This document shows, piece by piece, positions 8,269 to 17,858 of a stretch of 64,000 nt of DNA. Made by a program: the position numbers and the translations under genes. This DNA comes from Bacillus sp. IITD106 (GTDB lineage: Bacteria > Bacillota > Bacilli > Bacillales > Bacillaceae_C), in contig NZ_JAIAZY010000003.1 in assembly GCF_019459225.1 (NCBI RefSeq), forward strand, positions 62,001 to 126,000. The letters are read 5' to 3'. How positions within the stretch are numbered: the first letter of the stretch is position 1; the number at the start of each line of letters is the position of its first letter. The notes under the pieces are model-generated. The model was not told the DNA's origin. It saw only the letters and a program-made list of their open reading frames with translations, and did no database searches.

Positions 8269-9720
8269 GTGGAGGAAGTGCTCACTCGTAGAAATATCAT
8301 TATTTTTATTATGTTTTTTATCGTATGCTATACTTTGTTTTTTCTTTTTTCCTTTCAGCATAAACAGAAAGATGATTCCTTAATGAGGGATGTTGGCCGC
8401 TTAGTTCCTATTAAAGTGAAAGAAGTGGTAAAAGGACAGGAAATTGAACAAATGCAGACGCTTTTACAGGAAGCGAAGGAAAAAGATTTAAAGATTTCAA
8501 TTGCTGGAAAGCAGCACAGCCAAGGCGGACATACATATTATAAGGATGCAATTGTTCTTGATATGACTACATATAATAGGGTTATTAAAGTAGACCCTGA
8601 TGAAAAACTCGTTACTGTGCAAAGTGGTGCCACTTGGGCAGATGTTCAGGAAGCAATAAACCCTTATGGGCTCTCTATTAAAACGATGCAAGCGCCTAAT
8701 ATTTTTACGATAGGAGGCTCCATGAGCGTGAATGTTCATGGAAGGGATATTCGCTTTGGACCGCTAATAGAAAGTATCTGTTCTTTTCGATTAATGAATG
8801 CGAATGGTGACATATTGAATGTCAGCAGGAAAGAAAACGAAGAATTATTTCGGCTTGTTAACGGGGGCTACGGTTTATTTGGGATCATTTTAGATGTAGA
8901 TATTGAGCTGACGGACAATGTATTATATAAGGCAACGAATGAATGGATCGACTATCATGACTACCCCGACTATTTTAAAGATAAAGTTTTAGGCAATCCC
9001 GAAGTAGAAATGCATAATTCAAGAATTTCCGTTGCCCCAAAAAGTTTTTTAACCGAAATGTACGTGACGAATTATTACAGGACCGATGAGGAAAAATTGG
9101 AAGACTATAGTGAACTAGCTGATGAAAAATATATTCGCAGAAATAAATTTGCGTTCGGGCTATCACGCCAGTCTAATTGGGGAAAAAACTTCGTTTGGTT
9201 CGTTCAAAAGCATGCATTTAAAGAGGGGAAGGAAGAGTTTATATCTAGAAATAACGTCATGCGTCCTGAGGTAGAATTTTTAAATTATGACGGAAAAAAT
9301 GATACCGACATCCTTCAGGAATATTTTGTCCCTGTTGATGACTTTCCGGAATATATTGATAGATTAAGAGACGTATTAACCGAAAGTGAATTAAATGTTT
9401 TAAATATTACTGTAAGACATGTGCCGAAAAACGAAGAAGCTTACCTTTCATACGCTAAAGAAGATATGTTTGCACTCGTTTTTTATATTAATCAAGGAAT
9501 TTCAGCGAAGGAAATCGAAAAGACAGGGGAGGTTGTTAGAAAAATAATAGATTTAACACTTGAAATGAATGGATCCTATTATTTGCCTTACTACCAATAT
9601 CCTACGAAGGAACAAATGAGGGAAGCTTATCCACTGACAGATGAATTTTTCCAAAAGAAAAGAGAATATGATCCAGATGAGAGATTCGTGAATCAGTTTT
9701 ATGAGGAGTATGGAAAATGA
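8269..9720 (+). CDS. Membrane-anchored FAD-dependent oxidoreductase (VAO/PCMH family)
   Basis: A 483-residue protein with one N-terminal membrane helix (about residues 8-28) followed by a PCMH-type FAD domain: KISIAGKQHSQGGHTYYKDAIVLDM, VQSGATW and TIGGSMSVNVHGRD are the FAD-contacting segments, and GGYGLFGIILDVDIEL closes the domain. The C-terminal part resembles sugar-lactone oxidases such as D-arabinono-lactone oxidase. Start candidates are GTG 8269 and GTG 8278; the ribosome binding site spacing fits the second slightly better. The stop overlaps the MFS gene (ATGA), so it is probably coupled with that gene and the amidase. Substrate unknown. Confidence 0.8.
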   Translation: MEEVLTRRNIIIFIMFFIVCYTLFFLFSFQHKQKDDSLMRDVGRLVPIKVKEVVKGQEIEQMQTLLQEAKEKDLKISIAGKQHSQGGHTYYKDAIVLDMTTYNRVIKVDPDEKLVTVQSGATWADVQEAINPYGLSIKTMQAPNIFTIGGSMSVNVHGRDIRFGPLIESICSFRLMNANGDILNVSRKENEELFRLVNGGYGLFGIILDVDIELTDNVLYKATNEWIDYHDYPDYFKDKVLGNPEVEMHNSRISVAPKSFLTEMYVTNYYRTDEEKLEDYSELADEKYIRRNKFAFGLSRQSNWGKNFVWFVQKHAFKEGKEEFISRNNVMRPEVEFLNYDGKNDTDILQEYFVPVDDFPEYIDRLRDVLTESELNVLNITVRHVPKNEEAYLSYAKEDMFALVFYINQGISAKEIEKTGEVVRKIIDLTLEMNGSYYLPYYQYPTKEQMREAYPLTDEFFQKKREYDPDERFVNQFYEEYGK

Positions 9721-10253
9721 GATGGATCGTCATATCGCAAAGTATTGCTATTCTTGGGAGCAGTCTCGTTTTCCCGTTTTATTTAATTTTTATTAAAGAA
9801 GTCGGGGGAGGTTTTCTACAGTACGGCATTTCCTATGGTTTGTTTACGATTAGTTCGTCACTCGTCCATATCATTGTAGGAAAATGGTCAGATAAAATAG
9901 GGCGAAGACTATTTTTGATAATTGGAAGCTGGGGAATGGCGATATTATTGTTATTTTTTCCTCTAGTAACGGATGTATGGCAAGTATATTCGCTGCAAAT
10001 CGTACTAGGCATGATTGGAGCAGCACAGAAGACAAGTGAAAAGGCAATGCTCGCGGATTTTACTGAGCATGGAAAACGTGGCATCGCGATTGGAAGGTAT
10101 CATTTTTGGACATCAATTTTTACGGGGATCGCCGTCATGCTTGGCGGTTTTATCATTGATTTATTTACATTGGATATTATTTTTTATGTGAGCTCATTTA
10201 TTTTATTTATTGGCGGCTTTTTTGTATTAAAAATAGAAGAAACGGAGAATTGA
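9717..10253 (+). CDS. Half-size MFS-type membrane protein
   Basis: The 178 residues contain about six membrane segments and the MFS loop motif GKWSDKIGRR between segments 2 and 3. Normal MFS carriers have twelve segments and about 400 residues, so this is only the N-terminal half. It ends cleanly with a stop three bases before the next gene, which argues against recent truncation. It may work as a dimer or be a stable relic. It overlaps the FAD oxidase gene by four bases. Confidence 0.75.
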   Translation: MRWIVISQSIAILGSSLVFPFYLIFIKEVGGGFLQYGISYGLFTISSSLVHIIVGKWSDKIGRRLFLIIGSWGMAILLLFFPLVTDVWQVYSLQIVLGMIGAAQKTSEKAMLADFTEHGKRGIAIGRYHFWTSIFTGIAVMLGGFIIDLFTLDIIFYVSSFILFIGGFFVLKIEETEN

Positions 10254-10256
10254 AAA

Positions 10257-11729
10257 ATGCAAAATCCTAAATTGCAAAAATTACACGACGAATGGTTGAT
10301 CGAAGCAACGATTGATGATATGCAGGGAAAATTAGCTTCCGGAGAAATTACGTCTGTTGACCTTGTACATATGTATTTGTATCGCATTTCCCATTTTGAT
10401 GGGGAGATTCGCTCAGTACTTGAGGTAAATCCTGATGCTTTACATATTGCGGCAGCATTGGATTTGGAACGAGCTCAAAAAGGGCCTAGAAGTGCACTGC
10501 ACGGAATCCCAGTTTTATTGAAGGATAATATTGATACAGGGGATAAAATGCATACGACTGCTGGCTCGTTGGCTCTAGATGGACACTTTGCTGCAAAGGA
10601 TTCTTTCGTGGCAGCTAAACTACGTGAAGCAGGAGCGATTTTACTAGGAAAAACGAATATGACTGAATGGGCTAATTTTATGACAATTGGGATGCCGAGC
10701 GGTTATAGTTCAAGGGGAGGTCAGACATTAAATCCGTATGGAGAATTTGATGTTGGAGGATCTAGTTCTGGGTCGGGTGCTTCGATTGCAGCCAACTTTG
10801 CAGCAGCGGCAATTGGGACCGAGACTTCTGGATCGATTTTGAACCCATCTTTGAAAAATTCACTGGTTGGGATTAAGCCAACAGTTGGACTTGTAAGCAG
10901 GAGTGGAGTCATTCCGATTGCCCATACTCAAGATACACCAGGACCAATGGCGAGGACAGTGAAAGACGCGGCCCACGTACTAACAGCGATTACGGGTGTT
11001 GATGACAAAGACCCCGCTACATTAACGAATCCTAAAAGTGGTATTGATTATGCTGCTGGATTAACTGAAACAAGCTTGAAAGGGTATCGAATCGGTATTG
11101 CCGGAAAACCATTTTCCGATCGTTTAAATATGCACAAAATAAAACTGATAGAAGAAGCAATTGACTGCTTACGTGAGCTTGGGGCTGATATCGTAGAAGA
11201 CATTGTCATACCATCTGCCGGAGAAAAATGGGGTTACGAAGTTTTAGTATATGAGTTTAAGCCAGATTTAAATGCTTATTTACGGTCAACATCTTCTGCG
11301 AATGAAATCCGTTCACTTGCTGATCTGATTGCATTTAATTACAAACATCCGAAGGCAATGCTAAAATACGGACAAAAATTGCTAATAGAATCCGAGAATA
11401 CAAGCGGCACTTTAATAGAAAAAGAATATGTGGATGTATTGGAAAAAGACCAATACTTATCACAAGATCAAGGAATCGACTTTGCCTTAAACAAATATAA
11501 CTTGGACGCAATCTTCTTCGGAGGCGACAGAGGCTCCGAAATCGCTGCTAAAGCTGGTTACCCAACAGTGATCGTACCTGCCGGCTACATTCCTAATGGA
11601 GAACCATTCGGCGTATCTTTTTGTAGCACTGCTTATAGCGAGGAGACTTTGCTAAAAATAGCCTACGCTTTCGAACAGGCAACCAAACATAGAAAGCCTC
11701 CTGTTTTGAAGGAAGGTAGCAGGAAATAG
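10257..11729 (+). CDS. Amidase (amidase-signature / GatA-like family)
   Basis: A 490-residue amidase-signature hydrolase. The Ser-cisSer-Lys triad is visible: lysine in PVLLKDNIDT (about residue 89), the cis-serine in GGSSSGSGAS (about 166-175) and the nucleophile serine in TETSGSILNPS. It lacks the gatC/gatB neighbours of the tRNA amidotransferase and has an unrelated C-terminal part, so it is a stand-alone amide hydrolase. It is the third gene of the FAD oxidase/MFS operon with a 3-bp gap. Possible chemistry is oxidation and hydrolysis of one imported amide, but nothing fixes the substrate. Confidence 0.85.
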   Translation: MQNPKLQKLHDEWLIEATIDDMQGKLASGEITSVDLVHMYLYRISHFDGEIRSVLEVNPDALHIAAALDLERAQKGPRSALHGIPVLLKDNIDTGDKMHTTAGSLALDGHFAAKDSFVAAKLREAGAILLGKTNMTEWANFMTIGMPSGYSSRGGQTLNPYGEFDVGGSSSGSGASIAANFAAAAIGTETSGSILNPSLKNSLVGIKPTVGLVSRSGVIPIAHTQDTPGPMARTVKDAAHVLTAITGVDDKDPATLTNPKSGIDYAAGLTETSLKGYRIGIAGKPFSDRLNMHKIKLIEEAIDCLRELGADIVEDIVIPSAGEKWGYEVLVYEFKPDLNAYLRSTSSANEIRSLADLIAFNYKHPKAMLKYGQKLLIESENTSGTLIEKEYVDVLEKDQYLSQDQGIDFALNKYNLDAIFFGGDRGSEIAAKAGYPTVIVPAGYIPNGEPFGVSFCSTAYSEETLLKIAYAFEQATKHRKPPVLKEGSRK

Positions 11730-11780
11730 GATAGAAAAGCACAATATTAGAATGTATTTCGCGAGGGTACCGAGCGAATG

Positions 11781-12165
11781 GCGAATAAGAAAATCGTATA
11801 ATGCGAATAGACCTGCCTGATGCCGAAAAGAATGCGTATGATTGCGGATAGAGTTTGACCGACGACGAATAGAGAGTGTCTGATGGCGAATAGAATATGG
11901 ACGACGGCGAATAGAATGTGTTTGACGACGAATAGAGCGTGGCCGACGCCGAATAGAATGTATTCGATGGCGAGTAGGTCTGTCACAACTTCTAATAGAA
12001 GTGACCAACCAGCTAATATATTTTGAAAATTAGCTAATAGACCTGCCAAATAGGCTAATAGAATAGTAAATCGGCTAATAGAACTTCAAATCGTCTAATA
12101 GAATCGCAAATCAGCTAATAGAGTATTCAAATCATCTAATAGAATTTTCGTAAGTCTAAAAGTTA
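11781..12165. repeat. Degenerate 20-22 bp tandem repeat, about 17 units
   Basis: The 518-bp gap 11730-12247 is filled with units that begin GCGAATAGA in the first half (to about 11975) and CTAATAGAA in the second half. Unit lengths are 20, 21 or 22 bp. The core A-A-T-A-G-A is kept while the rest drifts. Frames open on the minus strand carry a seven-residue repeat (Ser-Ile-Arg-Arg), but length changes of one base between units break any single frame, so I do not call a protein. Function unknown. Confidence 0.8.
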
Positions 12166-12204
12166 CACCGAATGTAAAAATAGAATATCAAATTTCATTA
12201 TAAG

Positions 12205-12233
12205 AAAGGTCGTACCAAAACGGTTCGACCTTT
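12205..12233. terminator. Hairpin between repeat tract and MBL hydrolase gene
   Basis: AAAGGTCGTACC (12205-12216) pairs with GGTTCGACCTTT (12222-12233) apart from one mismatch. It lies 15 bp beyond the stop of the minus-strand hydrolase and probably ends that transcript. Confidence 0.7.
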
Positions 12234-12247
12234 TAAAGTATTCAAGT

Positions 12248-13162
12248 TTATATCCTTATCGTCTCTCCAATTTTCATAACTTTCAAACGCTCTTTATCTA
12301 AATCACGTCGATCCCACTCAGCGTACATTCGATCCAAAGCTTCCTTGGGGGTGTCATCAGCAAGTCGATAGGCACCGTAGTGCATCGGAATCATATAACG
12401 AGCTCCAGTGTCTATAAAAGCTTGGACAGCTTCCTCGGGATTTACGTGCTGGCTCGACATAAACCATTCAGGTTCATAAGCTCCGATTGGCATTAGGCAA
12501 TAATCAATGGAATGCCGCTTGCCGATTTCCTGAAATCCTTTGAAATAGCCACTATCTCCTGCAAAATAAATACAATGCTTTCCGTCCCTAAAAATCCAAC
12601 CACCCCAGTGCGAGCGGTTTGTATCAGTTAATGTTCGTTTTGTCCAATGTTGTGCCGGGGTAAAAGTTACATCCACGTCTCCAATTTTTTGATTGTCCCA
12701 CCAACTAAATTCCTCTACATTTGTGAATCTTTTTTTCTTAAACCATTTTCCAAGTCCAACGGGAACTAAAAATGTAGGATTACCTTTTAATTTTTTTATA
12801 GAAGAATAATGTAGATGATCATAATGACTGTGTGAGATAAGCACCAAGTCAATCGGCGGTAAATCCTTTATAGCTAAACCGGGTGGTGTAAGACGTTTAT
12901 CCATACCGAGTCGCATTGCCCAAACCGGGTCCGTCAATATATTTTTTCCGTTCAGTTGGATGAGAAAAGTCGAGTGGCCAATCCACGTAATCGTTGGTTC
13001 GGAATGATTTGATTGTAAGAAATTCACTTCAGGATTTACGATCGGAACTTGATAGGATAAATCTTTTTTCTTGCCTTTTCTTTCTTTTCTCCAATTTCGT
13101 AAATCTTTAAATGTTTTTGCAGTAGAAACATTATCTAAGTTCTCATACCGTTTGTTTTTCAT
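12248..13162 (-). CDS. Metallo-beta-lactamase fold hydrolase (NAPE-PLD/UlaG-like)
   Basis: A 304-residue MBL-fold enzyme. Metal ligands are visible in SHSHYDHLHY (HxHxDH), in TPAQHWTKR, in FAGDSGYFKG and in PMHYGAYR. The arrangement with TWIGHSTFLIQLNGKNILTDPVW is that of the phospholipase-D-like and UlaG-like MBL branch. The frame is open from TTG 13177, but ATG 13162 has GAGAGGA at the right spacing and is preferred. The N-terminal 50 residues are lysine- and arginine-rich. Probable single-gene transcript; substrate unknown. Confidence 0.82.
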   Translation of the reverse strand: MKNKRYENLDNVSTAKTFKDLRNWRKERKGKKKDLSYQVPIVNPEVNFLQSNHSEPTITWIGHSTFLIQLNGKNILTDPVWAMRLGMDKRLTPPGLAIKDLPPIDLVLISHSHYDHLHYSSIKKLKGNPTFLVPVGLGKWFKKKRFTNVEEFSWWDNQKIGDVDVTFTPAQHWTKRTLTDTNRSHWGGWIFRDGKHCIYFAGDSGYFKGFQEIGKRHSIDYCLMPIGAYEPEWFMSSQHVNPEEAVQAFIDTGARYMIPMHYGAYRLADDTPKEALDRMYAEWDRRDLDKERLKVMKIGETIRI

Positions 13163-13285
13163 GATATTTCCTCTCAAAAATGGTATATCTCTAGTTTACC
13201 ATTTGGAAAGCAACAGGTAATTATTTTTATTCAAGGTGTAAAGTGTAGTATGATATTTTTTATAACGTAAAAGCGAGGAAACAAA

Positions 13286-14437
13286 ATGAATATATTATCC
13301 AATTTAAAACCTTCCCTGCAAAAATACTGGGAAAAATCCAATTTTAAAAATCCAACTCAAATACAAGAAAAAGCAATCCCTACCATATTAGAAGGAAAAG
13401 ACCTAATTGCAGAATCTCCAACTGGAACAGGAAAAACTGTTGCCTATTTATTGCCGATTTTAGAAAAAATAAACGAGGAGCATAACGGATTGCAAACTGT
13501 CATCTTAGCACCTTCCCGTGAACTCGTCATGCAGATTTATCAAGAAGTACAAAAATGGACAGAAGGAACAAATATAAAAAGTACTTCACTTGTAGGCGGT
13601 GCCAATATTAAACGCCAGCTCGATAAGTTAAAAGAAAGACCACAGCTTGTAGTCGGAACACCTGGAAGAATTTTAGAATTAATAAAAATGAAAAAGTTAA
13701 AAATGCATGAAGTGAAAACAGTTGTGCTTGATGAAGGGGATCAGCTGTTAAATAAAGAACATTTAGATTCGGTGAGAACCATTGTAAAATCAACAATGAA
13801 TGACAGGCAGCTATTATTATTTTCAGCAACTCAATTGGAGGACCCTGATCAAATGATCGCAATGATTGGGCGAAAACCTGAATTTATTAAAGTTGAAAGA
13901 ACAGAAAGTCAAACAGCCAAAGTAAACCATTTCTACTTACTCTGTGAACAGAGGGAGAGAGCAAAGCTCCTTCAAAAGATAGCTGCCATGAAAGGTGTAA
14001 AAGCACTTGTGTTCGTTAGGGATGTCGGAAATATGACGGTTCTAGCTGAAAAGCTGGAATTCGAAAAAGTTTCCTTAGCGATCCTGCATAGTGAATTAGG
14101 AAAAAATCAACGCGAAAAAGCAATCAGATCCATTCGAAATGGAGAAGTTAACTTATTGCTTGCGACAGATGTAGCTGCAAGAGGACTCGATATCGATGGT
14201 TTAACTCATGTCATTCACTACGACTTTCCAAATGATATCGACCAGTACGTACATCGCTCGGGAAGGACAGGGAGGATGGGAGCTGCCGGGACAATAGTTT
14301 CATTCGTAACGCCTAGGGATGAACGAGAACTTAAGAAATACGGAAAGACATTAAAAATATCAATTCAACCCCGAAGAATCTTTAAAGGGGAGTTTGTTGA
14401 GCTAAACAATAAAGGTGTTAGACAATCGAGAAAATAA
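13286..14437 (+). CDS. cshC: DEAD-box family RNA helicase, CshC (YfmL) type
   Basis: A 383-residue RNA helicase matching B. subtilis YfmL in length and in the segments EKAIPTILEGKDLIAESPTGTGKT, ILAPSRELVMQIYQ, SLVGGAN and HSGRTGR-type motif VI. Family members assist ribosome assembly and cold growth. Motif I is SPTGTGKT (44-51). Motif II reads DEGD (149-152) instead of DEAD; I recall DETD in the B. subtilis protein, so this position is tolerant in the subfamily. There is no RNA-binding C-terminal extension. Start ATG has GCGAGG upstream, and a terminator follows. Confidence 0.88.
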   Translation: MNILSNLKPSLQKYWEKSNFKNPTQIQEKAIPTILEGKDLIAESPTGTGKTVAYLLPILEKINEEHNGLQTVILAPSRELVMQIYQEVQKWTEGTNIKSTSLVGGANIKRQLDKLKERPQLVVGTPGRILELIKMKKLKMHEVKTVVLDEGDQLLNKEHLDSVRTIVKSTMNDRQLLLFSATQLEDPDQMIAMIGRKPEFIKVERTESQTAKVNHFYLLCEQRERAKLLQKIAAMKGVKALVFVRDVGNMTVLAEKLEFEKVSLAILHSELGKNQREKAIRSIRNGEVNLLLATDVAARGLDIDGLTHVIHYDFPNDIDQYVHRSGRTGRMGAAGTIVSFVTPRDERELKKYGKTLKISIQPRRIFKGEFVELNNKGVRQSRK

Positions 14438-14452
14438 TTTTTACATTAAATA

Positions 14453-14485
14453 AAAGGGGAAATCGCCATAGCGAGATTTCCCTTT
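14453..14485. terminator. Terminator between cshC and the convergent small gene
   Basis: AAAGGGGAAATCGC pairs with GCGAGATTTCCCTTT around a four-base loop with one bulge. It serves cshC and overlaps the stop codon of the minus-strand gene. Confidence 0.75.
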
Positions 14486-14726
14486 ATGCTTTCTTATATG
14501 TGAATCTCTTTTTATAGTAATCTATCGTTCCAAGTTCACAATTTAAAAGAAACTCCATTTCTTCCAAATGTTTTCTCTCAACAACAGGGTCGTCCTTTGA
14601 CCAAGCTACTGTATAGATAAAATAGTAATCTTTTATTTGTCTGAATATCACATCTGAGTTGGGAAATTCATCAAAACGAGCTTTAATATTATAATGTCTC
14701 GTATACGACCATTTTAATATCTCCAA
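14484..14726 (-). CDS. Hypothetical protein, 80 residues
   Basis: I do not recognise the family. The protein is soluble and aromatic-rich (WSYTRHYNIKARF, KDYYFIYTVAW) with an acidic helix ERKHLEEMEFLLNCELGTI near the end. The only plausible start is TTG at 14726 with AAGGGTGGG about 9 bp upstream. It is convergent with cshC and shares the terminator hairpin. The composition is protein-like and the frame is clean, so it is probably real. Confidence 0.55.
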   Translation of the reverse strand: MEILKWSYTRHYNIKARFDEFPNSDVIFRQIKDYYFIYTVAWSKDDPVVERKHLEEMEFLLNCELGTIDYYKKRFTYKKA

Positions 14727-14785
14727 CTATGATCCCACCCTTCATTCCCTCCATTATAAGCTGAAAATTAATAGAAGAAAATAGA

Positions 14786-14814
14786 TTGACCGAATTTTCT
14801 ACTGCGATTAAACT
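14786..14814 (+). promoter_or_regulatory. Probable promoter of the pab operon
   Basis: TTGACC (14786-14791), a 17-bp spacer, then TAAACT (14809-14814), 37 bp before the pabB start. The -10 matches four of six consensus bases. Confidence 0.5.
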
Positions 14815-14850
14815 TAAGCTAATTAACTAGATTGGAAGCGAGGTTTAGCC

Positions 14851-16245
14851 TTGGAAGCATTATTATATGAAAAAATACCTTATACGAAAGAGAAGTTTTT
14901 CGATACATATGTTCATTTAACCGTGAATCGCGATCATCATGTGCTGCTTGAAAGTGCACGTGTTGGAAAATATAGTATTGCTGGTATATCACCATTCGCA
15001 ATCATAGAGGGAAATGAGAATGAAGTTGTCATTAATCGCAAAGGAGAGAGGACCGTTTTATCCGGGAAACCATTAGATGTACTGGAATCCTGGATGAAAC
15101 AGTTTGAATTTACTCCAATTCCAGGAATCCCAGATTTTCAAGGGGGAGCGATTGGATATATTAGTTATGACTATGCTTGGTGCATTGAAAAACTGCCTAA
15201 TCTAGCGAAGAACGATTTGCAGTTTCCACTCATTTACTTTTTAGTTTTCGATGAGTGGGCGGTTTTTGATCATGAAGAAGAGTGTTTATGGGTGATGGTG
15301 CTGAATAGTCATCATGCTAAGGAAAAATTGGCTCAGGCATTAGCAAAATGGAACGAAACTCCTACTCCTATAAAAAATACGGAGGCTCTCAAAGCTAGGG
15401 GTCAAGAACTTCAAGTATCGCTTTCCGAAGAGGAATTTATTAGTGCTGTCGAAAAAATCCAGCATTACATTTCAGAAGGAGATATTTTTCAAGCTAACTT
15501 AACGGTTAGACAATCAAAGGAACTCAACATTCCCCCAATTGAAGTATATAAAGAATTGCGTATACTGAATCCTTCACCATACATGGGATATTTGCATACT
15601 CCCAAATTTCAAATTGTCTCTGGTTCTCCTGAGCTTTTAATAAAAAAAGAAGGCGATATCGTAAGTACAAGACCAATCGCAGGCACGAGGCCACGGGGTA
15701 TCAACGATGAAGATGATGCTCGCCTTGCTAATGAATTAATACAAAATGAAAAAGAAAATGCTGAGCATATTATGCTTGTCGATTTGGAACGCAATGACCT
15801 TGGAAGGGTGTGCGAATATGGGTCGGTAAAAGTAGATGAATTGATGACGGTTGAAAAATATTCACATGTTATGCACATCGTGTCGCTCGTTACTGGTCAA
15901 TTATCTTCTGACAAAAGCTCCTACGATTTAATCGAAGCAGTTTTTCCGGGAGGTACAATTACTGGTGCACCCAAAATCCGTACGCTTGAAATCATCGAAG
16001 AACTAGAGCCGGTAAAACGTGGTGTCTATACGGGCTCTCTAGGCTGGATTGGTTTTAATCATGATGTTAATTTAAACATTGTTATCCGAACGATGTTAGT
16101 AAAAGATGGCATGTGCCATGTTCAGGCAGGCGCAGGGATTGTCATCGATTCCGATCCAAAAGCAGAATACGTAGAGTCGTTGAGAAAAGCGACTGCACTT
16201 TGGAAAGCGAAGGAAGCGGCGGAAGAGAGGAGATTGGGATTATGA
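14851..16245 (+). CDS. pabB: Aminodeoxychorismate synthase component I
   Basis: A 464-residue chorismate-binding enzyme of the folate branch. The C-terminal catalytic half contains [50 protein letters not shown] and the final [14 protein letters not shown] block. The lysine-threonine region [11 protein letters not shown] and the PIAGT motif place it with PabB rather than TrpE. The start is TTG at 14851 with GAGG upstream. It overlaps pabA by four bases, and pabC follows. Confidence 0.93.
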   Translation: MEALLYEKIPYTKEKFFDTYVHLTVNRDHHVLLESARVGKYSIAGISPFAIIEGNENEVVINRKGERTVLSGKPLDVLESWMKQFEFTPIPGIPDFQGGAIGYISYDYAWCIEKLPNLAKNDLQFPLIYFLVFDEWAVFDHEEECLWVMVLNSHHAKEKLAQALAKWNETPTPIKNTEALKARGQELQVSLSEEEFISAVEKIQHYISEGDIFQANLTVRQSKELNIPPIEVYKELRILNPSPYMGYLHTPKFQIVSGSPELLIKKEGDIVSTRPIAGTRPRGINDEDDARLANELIQNEKENAEHIMLVDLERNDLGRVCEYGSVKVDELMTVEKYSHVMHIVSLVTGQLSSDKSSYDLIEAVFPGGTITGAPKIRTLEIIEELEPVKRGVYTGSLGWIGFNHDVNLNIVIRTMLVKDGMCHVQAGAGIVIDSDPKAEYVESLRKATALWKAKEAAEERRLGL

Positions 16246-16823
16246 TATTGATGATCGATAATTACGATTCTTTTACGTACAATCTAGTGCAATATTTAGG
16301 CGAGCTTGGTGAAGAAATAGTCGTTAAAAGAAATGATGAAATCTCAATAGAAGAAATCGAACAACTTCAACCGAACTATTTAGTCATTTCACCAGGACCG
16401 TGTACGCCTAATGAAGCTGGAATTTCCCTCCAGGCAATTTCACATTTTGCAGAGAATATCCCTATTCTTGGTGTCTGCCTCGGTCATCAAGCAATTGGGC
16501 AAGTGTTTGGCGGTGAAGTTGTGAAGGCAGAACGACTTCTCCATGGGAAAACATCTGACATCTATCATGACGGTAAAACGATTTTTGCAACCGTTAATGA
16601 CCCTTTTCGTGCTACTCGCTATCATTCTTTAATTGTAAAAAAAGAGAGCTTGCCGGATTGTTTAGAAGTATCAGCGTGGACAGATCAAGGAGAAATTATG
16701 GGTTTGCGTCATAAAGAATTACCGATTGAAGGCGTTCAATTCCACCCGGAATCGATTATGACTGAGGCAGGCAAACAGCTCTTGCACAATTTTCTTAACT
16801 GCTATCGAATGGAAGTAATATAA
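16242..16823 (+). CDS. pabA: Aminodeoxychorismate synthase component II (glutamine amidotransferase)
   Basis: A class I glutamine amidotransferase of 193 residues that supplies ammonia to PabB. The catalytic triad is seen as Cys in [11 protein letters not shown], and His and Glu in [11 protein letters not shown]. The frame extends upstream into pabB, but the family start [19 protein letters not shown] begins at ATG 16242, which overlaps the pabB stop. In Bacillus this subunit can also serve anthranilate synthase. The next gene begins directly after its stop. Confidence 0.94.
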   Translation: MILMIDNYDSFTYNLVQYLGELGEEIVVKRNDEISIEEIEQLQPNYLVISPGPCTPNEAGISLQAISHFAENIPILGVCLGHQAIGQVFGGEVVKAERLLHGKTSDIYHDGKTIFATVNDPFRATRYHSLIVKKESLPDCLEVSAWTDQGEIMGLRHKELPIEGVQFHPESIMTEAGKQLLHNFLNCYRMEVI

Positions 16824-17663
16824 ATGTTCATCTATATTAACGGGCAATTTTTAGAAAAAGAAAAGGCGACGATCTCTCCATACGACCACGGCTATATATA
16901 CGGACTTGGGGTTTTTGAAACATTTAGAACGTACGATGGTCATCCGTTTTTATTGAAGGAACATTTGGAAAGACTGAATGCTGGATTAGAGGAAATGTTA
17001 ATCTCACGACAATTTGAATATGAAGAAGTTCTTCAAATTATTGAAAAGCTTTCGGAATTAAATGGTTTGAAGGATTCATACATAAGATTCAATGTCTCAG
17101 CGGGTGAAGGCGAAATTGGATTGCAAACTGATTCCTACGTAGACCCAACTGTTATCATGTACCAAGAGCCTCTCCCCCTTATTAGTGGAGTAGTTGAAAA
17201 AGAAGCGGTCGTTTTAAATCTTAAAAGAAATACTCCAGAAACAACGTACCGCTTAAAATCGCATCATTTTTTTAATAATGTTGCGGCGAAAAGGGAAATA
17301 GGATCAGATCCAAGTAAAGAAGGGATATTTCTTACGGAAAAAGGATTTTTAGCTGAAGGGGTCACTTCGAATATCTTTTGGGTGAAAAATGGAGTGTTAT
17401 ATACACCTGCATTAGAAACAGGGATATTGAACGGCATCACTCGTCAGTTCGTTATGAAATTAGCCCAACAATCGGAAATGTTAGTCGAGGAAGGCTTCTA
17501 CAAAATAGATGAATTAGAAGGTTCGGATGAAATCCTTTTAACAAATTCCGTACAAGAAATAGTTCCTGTGAAGAAATTGAAGGACAGAACCTATCCAGGG
17601 AAAAATGGGGAATACTTTATTAAGCTGTGTCAGAAATATAAAAGCAACTTAATTTTTAAATAA
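16824..17663 (+). CDS. pabC: Aminodeoxychorismate lyase
   Basis: A 279-residue fold-type IV PLP enzyme that splits aminodeoxychorismate to 4-aminobenzoate and pyruvate. The PLP lysine is in TYRLKSHHFFNNV (about residue 139-140), and GFLAEGVTSNIFWVKNG and TGILNGITR bind the cofactor phosphate. The start codon abuts the pabA stop. In B. subtilis folP, folB and folK follow, but here a toxin-like micro-gene and a methyltransferase follow instead, so the folate genes lie elsewhere. Confidence 0.92.
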   Translation: MFIYINGQFLEKEKATISPYDHGYIYGLGVFETFRTYDGHPFLLKEHLERLNAGLEEMLISRQFEYEEVLQIIEKLSELNGLKDSYIRFNVSAGEGEIGLQTDSYVDPTVIMYQEPLPLISGVVEKEAVVLNLKRNTPETTYRLKSHHFFNNVAAKREIGSDPSKEGIFLTEKGFLAEGVTSNIFWVKNGVLYTPALETGILNGITRQFVMKLAQQSEMLVEEGFYKIDELEGSDEILLTNSVQEIVPVKKLKDRTYPGKNGEYFIKLCQKYKSNLIFK

Positions 17664-17759
17664 TCAGAAAAATATATAGTACAATGAATGAAGCGATAGA
17701 AAAGGTTTCTCAGGGCGGTCGGTACATGTTCCTTCGATTTAGGATGAAGGTGATGCCGT

Positions 17760-17858
17760 ATGACAGTATTCGAAGCAATATCGATTATGCTTGCATTTTC
17801 ATTATTGGTCGTAGCCATACTTTCATTCCAAAAAAGACTAAAACCGCCACTGAGTTAG
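17760..17858 (+). CDS. Holin-like (Hol-Tox) type I toxin peptide, 32 residues
   Basis: ATG 17760 encodes a 32-residue peptide beginning MTVFEAISIMLAFSLL and ending SFQKRLKPPLS. A short N-terminal helix, one hydrophobic segment and the terminal SFQKR-basic tail are the hallmarks of the putative holin-like toxin family of Bacillus type I toxin-antitoxin loci. AAGGTGATG lies upstream. The 3' end forms a terminator whose stem starts inside the last codons. The partner would be an antisense RNA from the minus strand in this region; I cannot fix its ends. Confidence 0.8.
   Translation: MTVFEAISIMLAFSLLVVAILSFQKRLKPPLS

Noticed and set aside
11652-12049. Two minus-strand frames of 118 and 100 residues with Ser-Ile-Arg-Arg heptads
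   Set aside because: They are the 20-22 bp repeat read as protein; one-base length differences among units, no ribosome binding site and no stable frame argue against coding.
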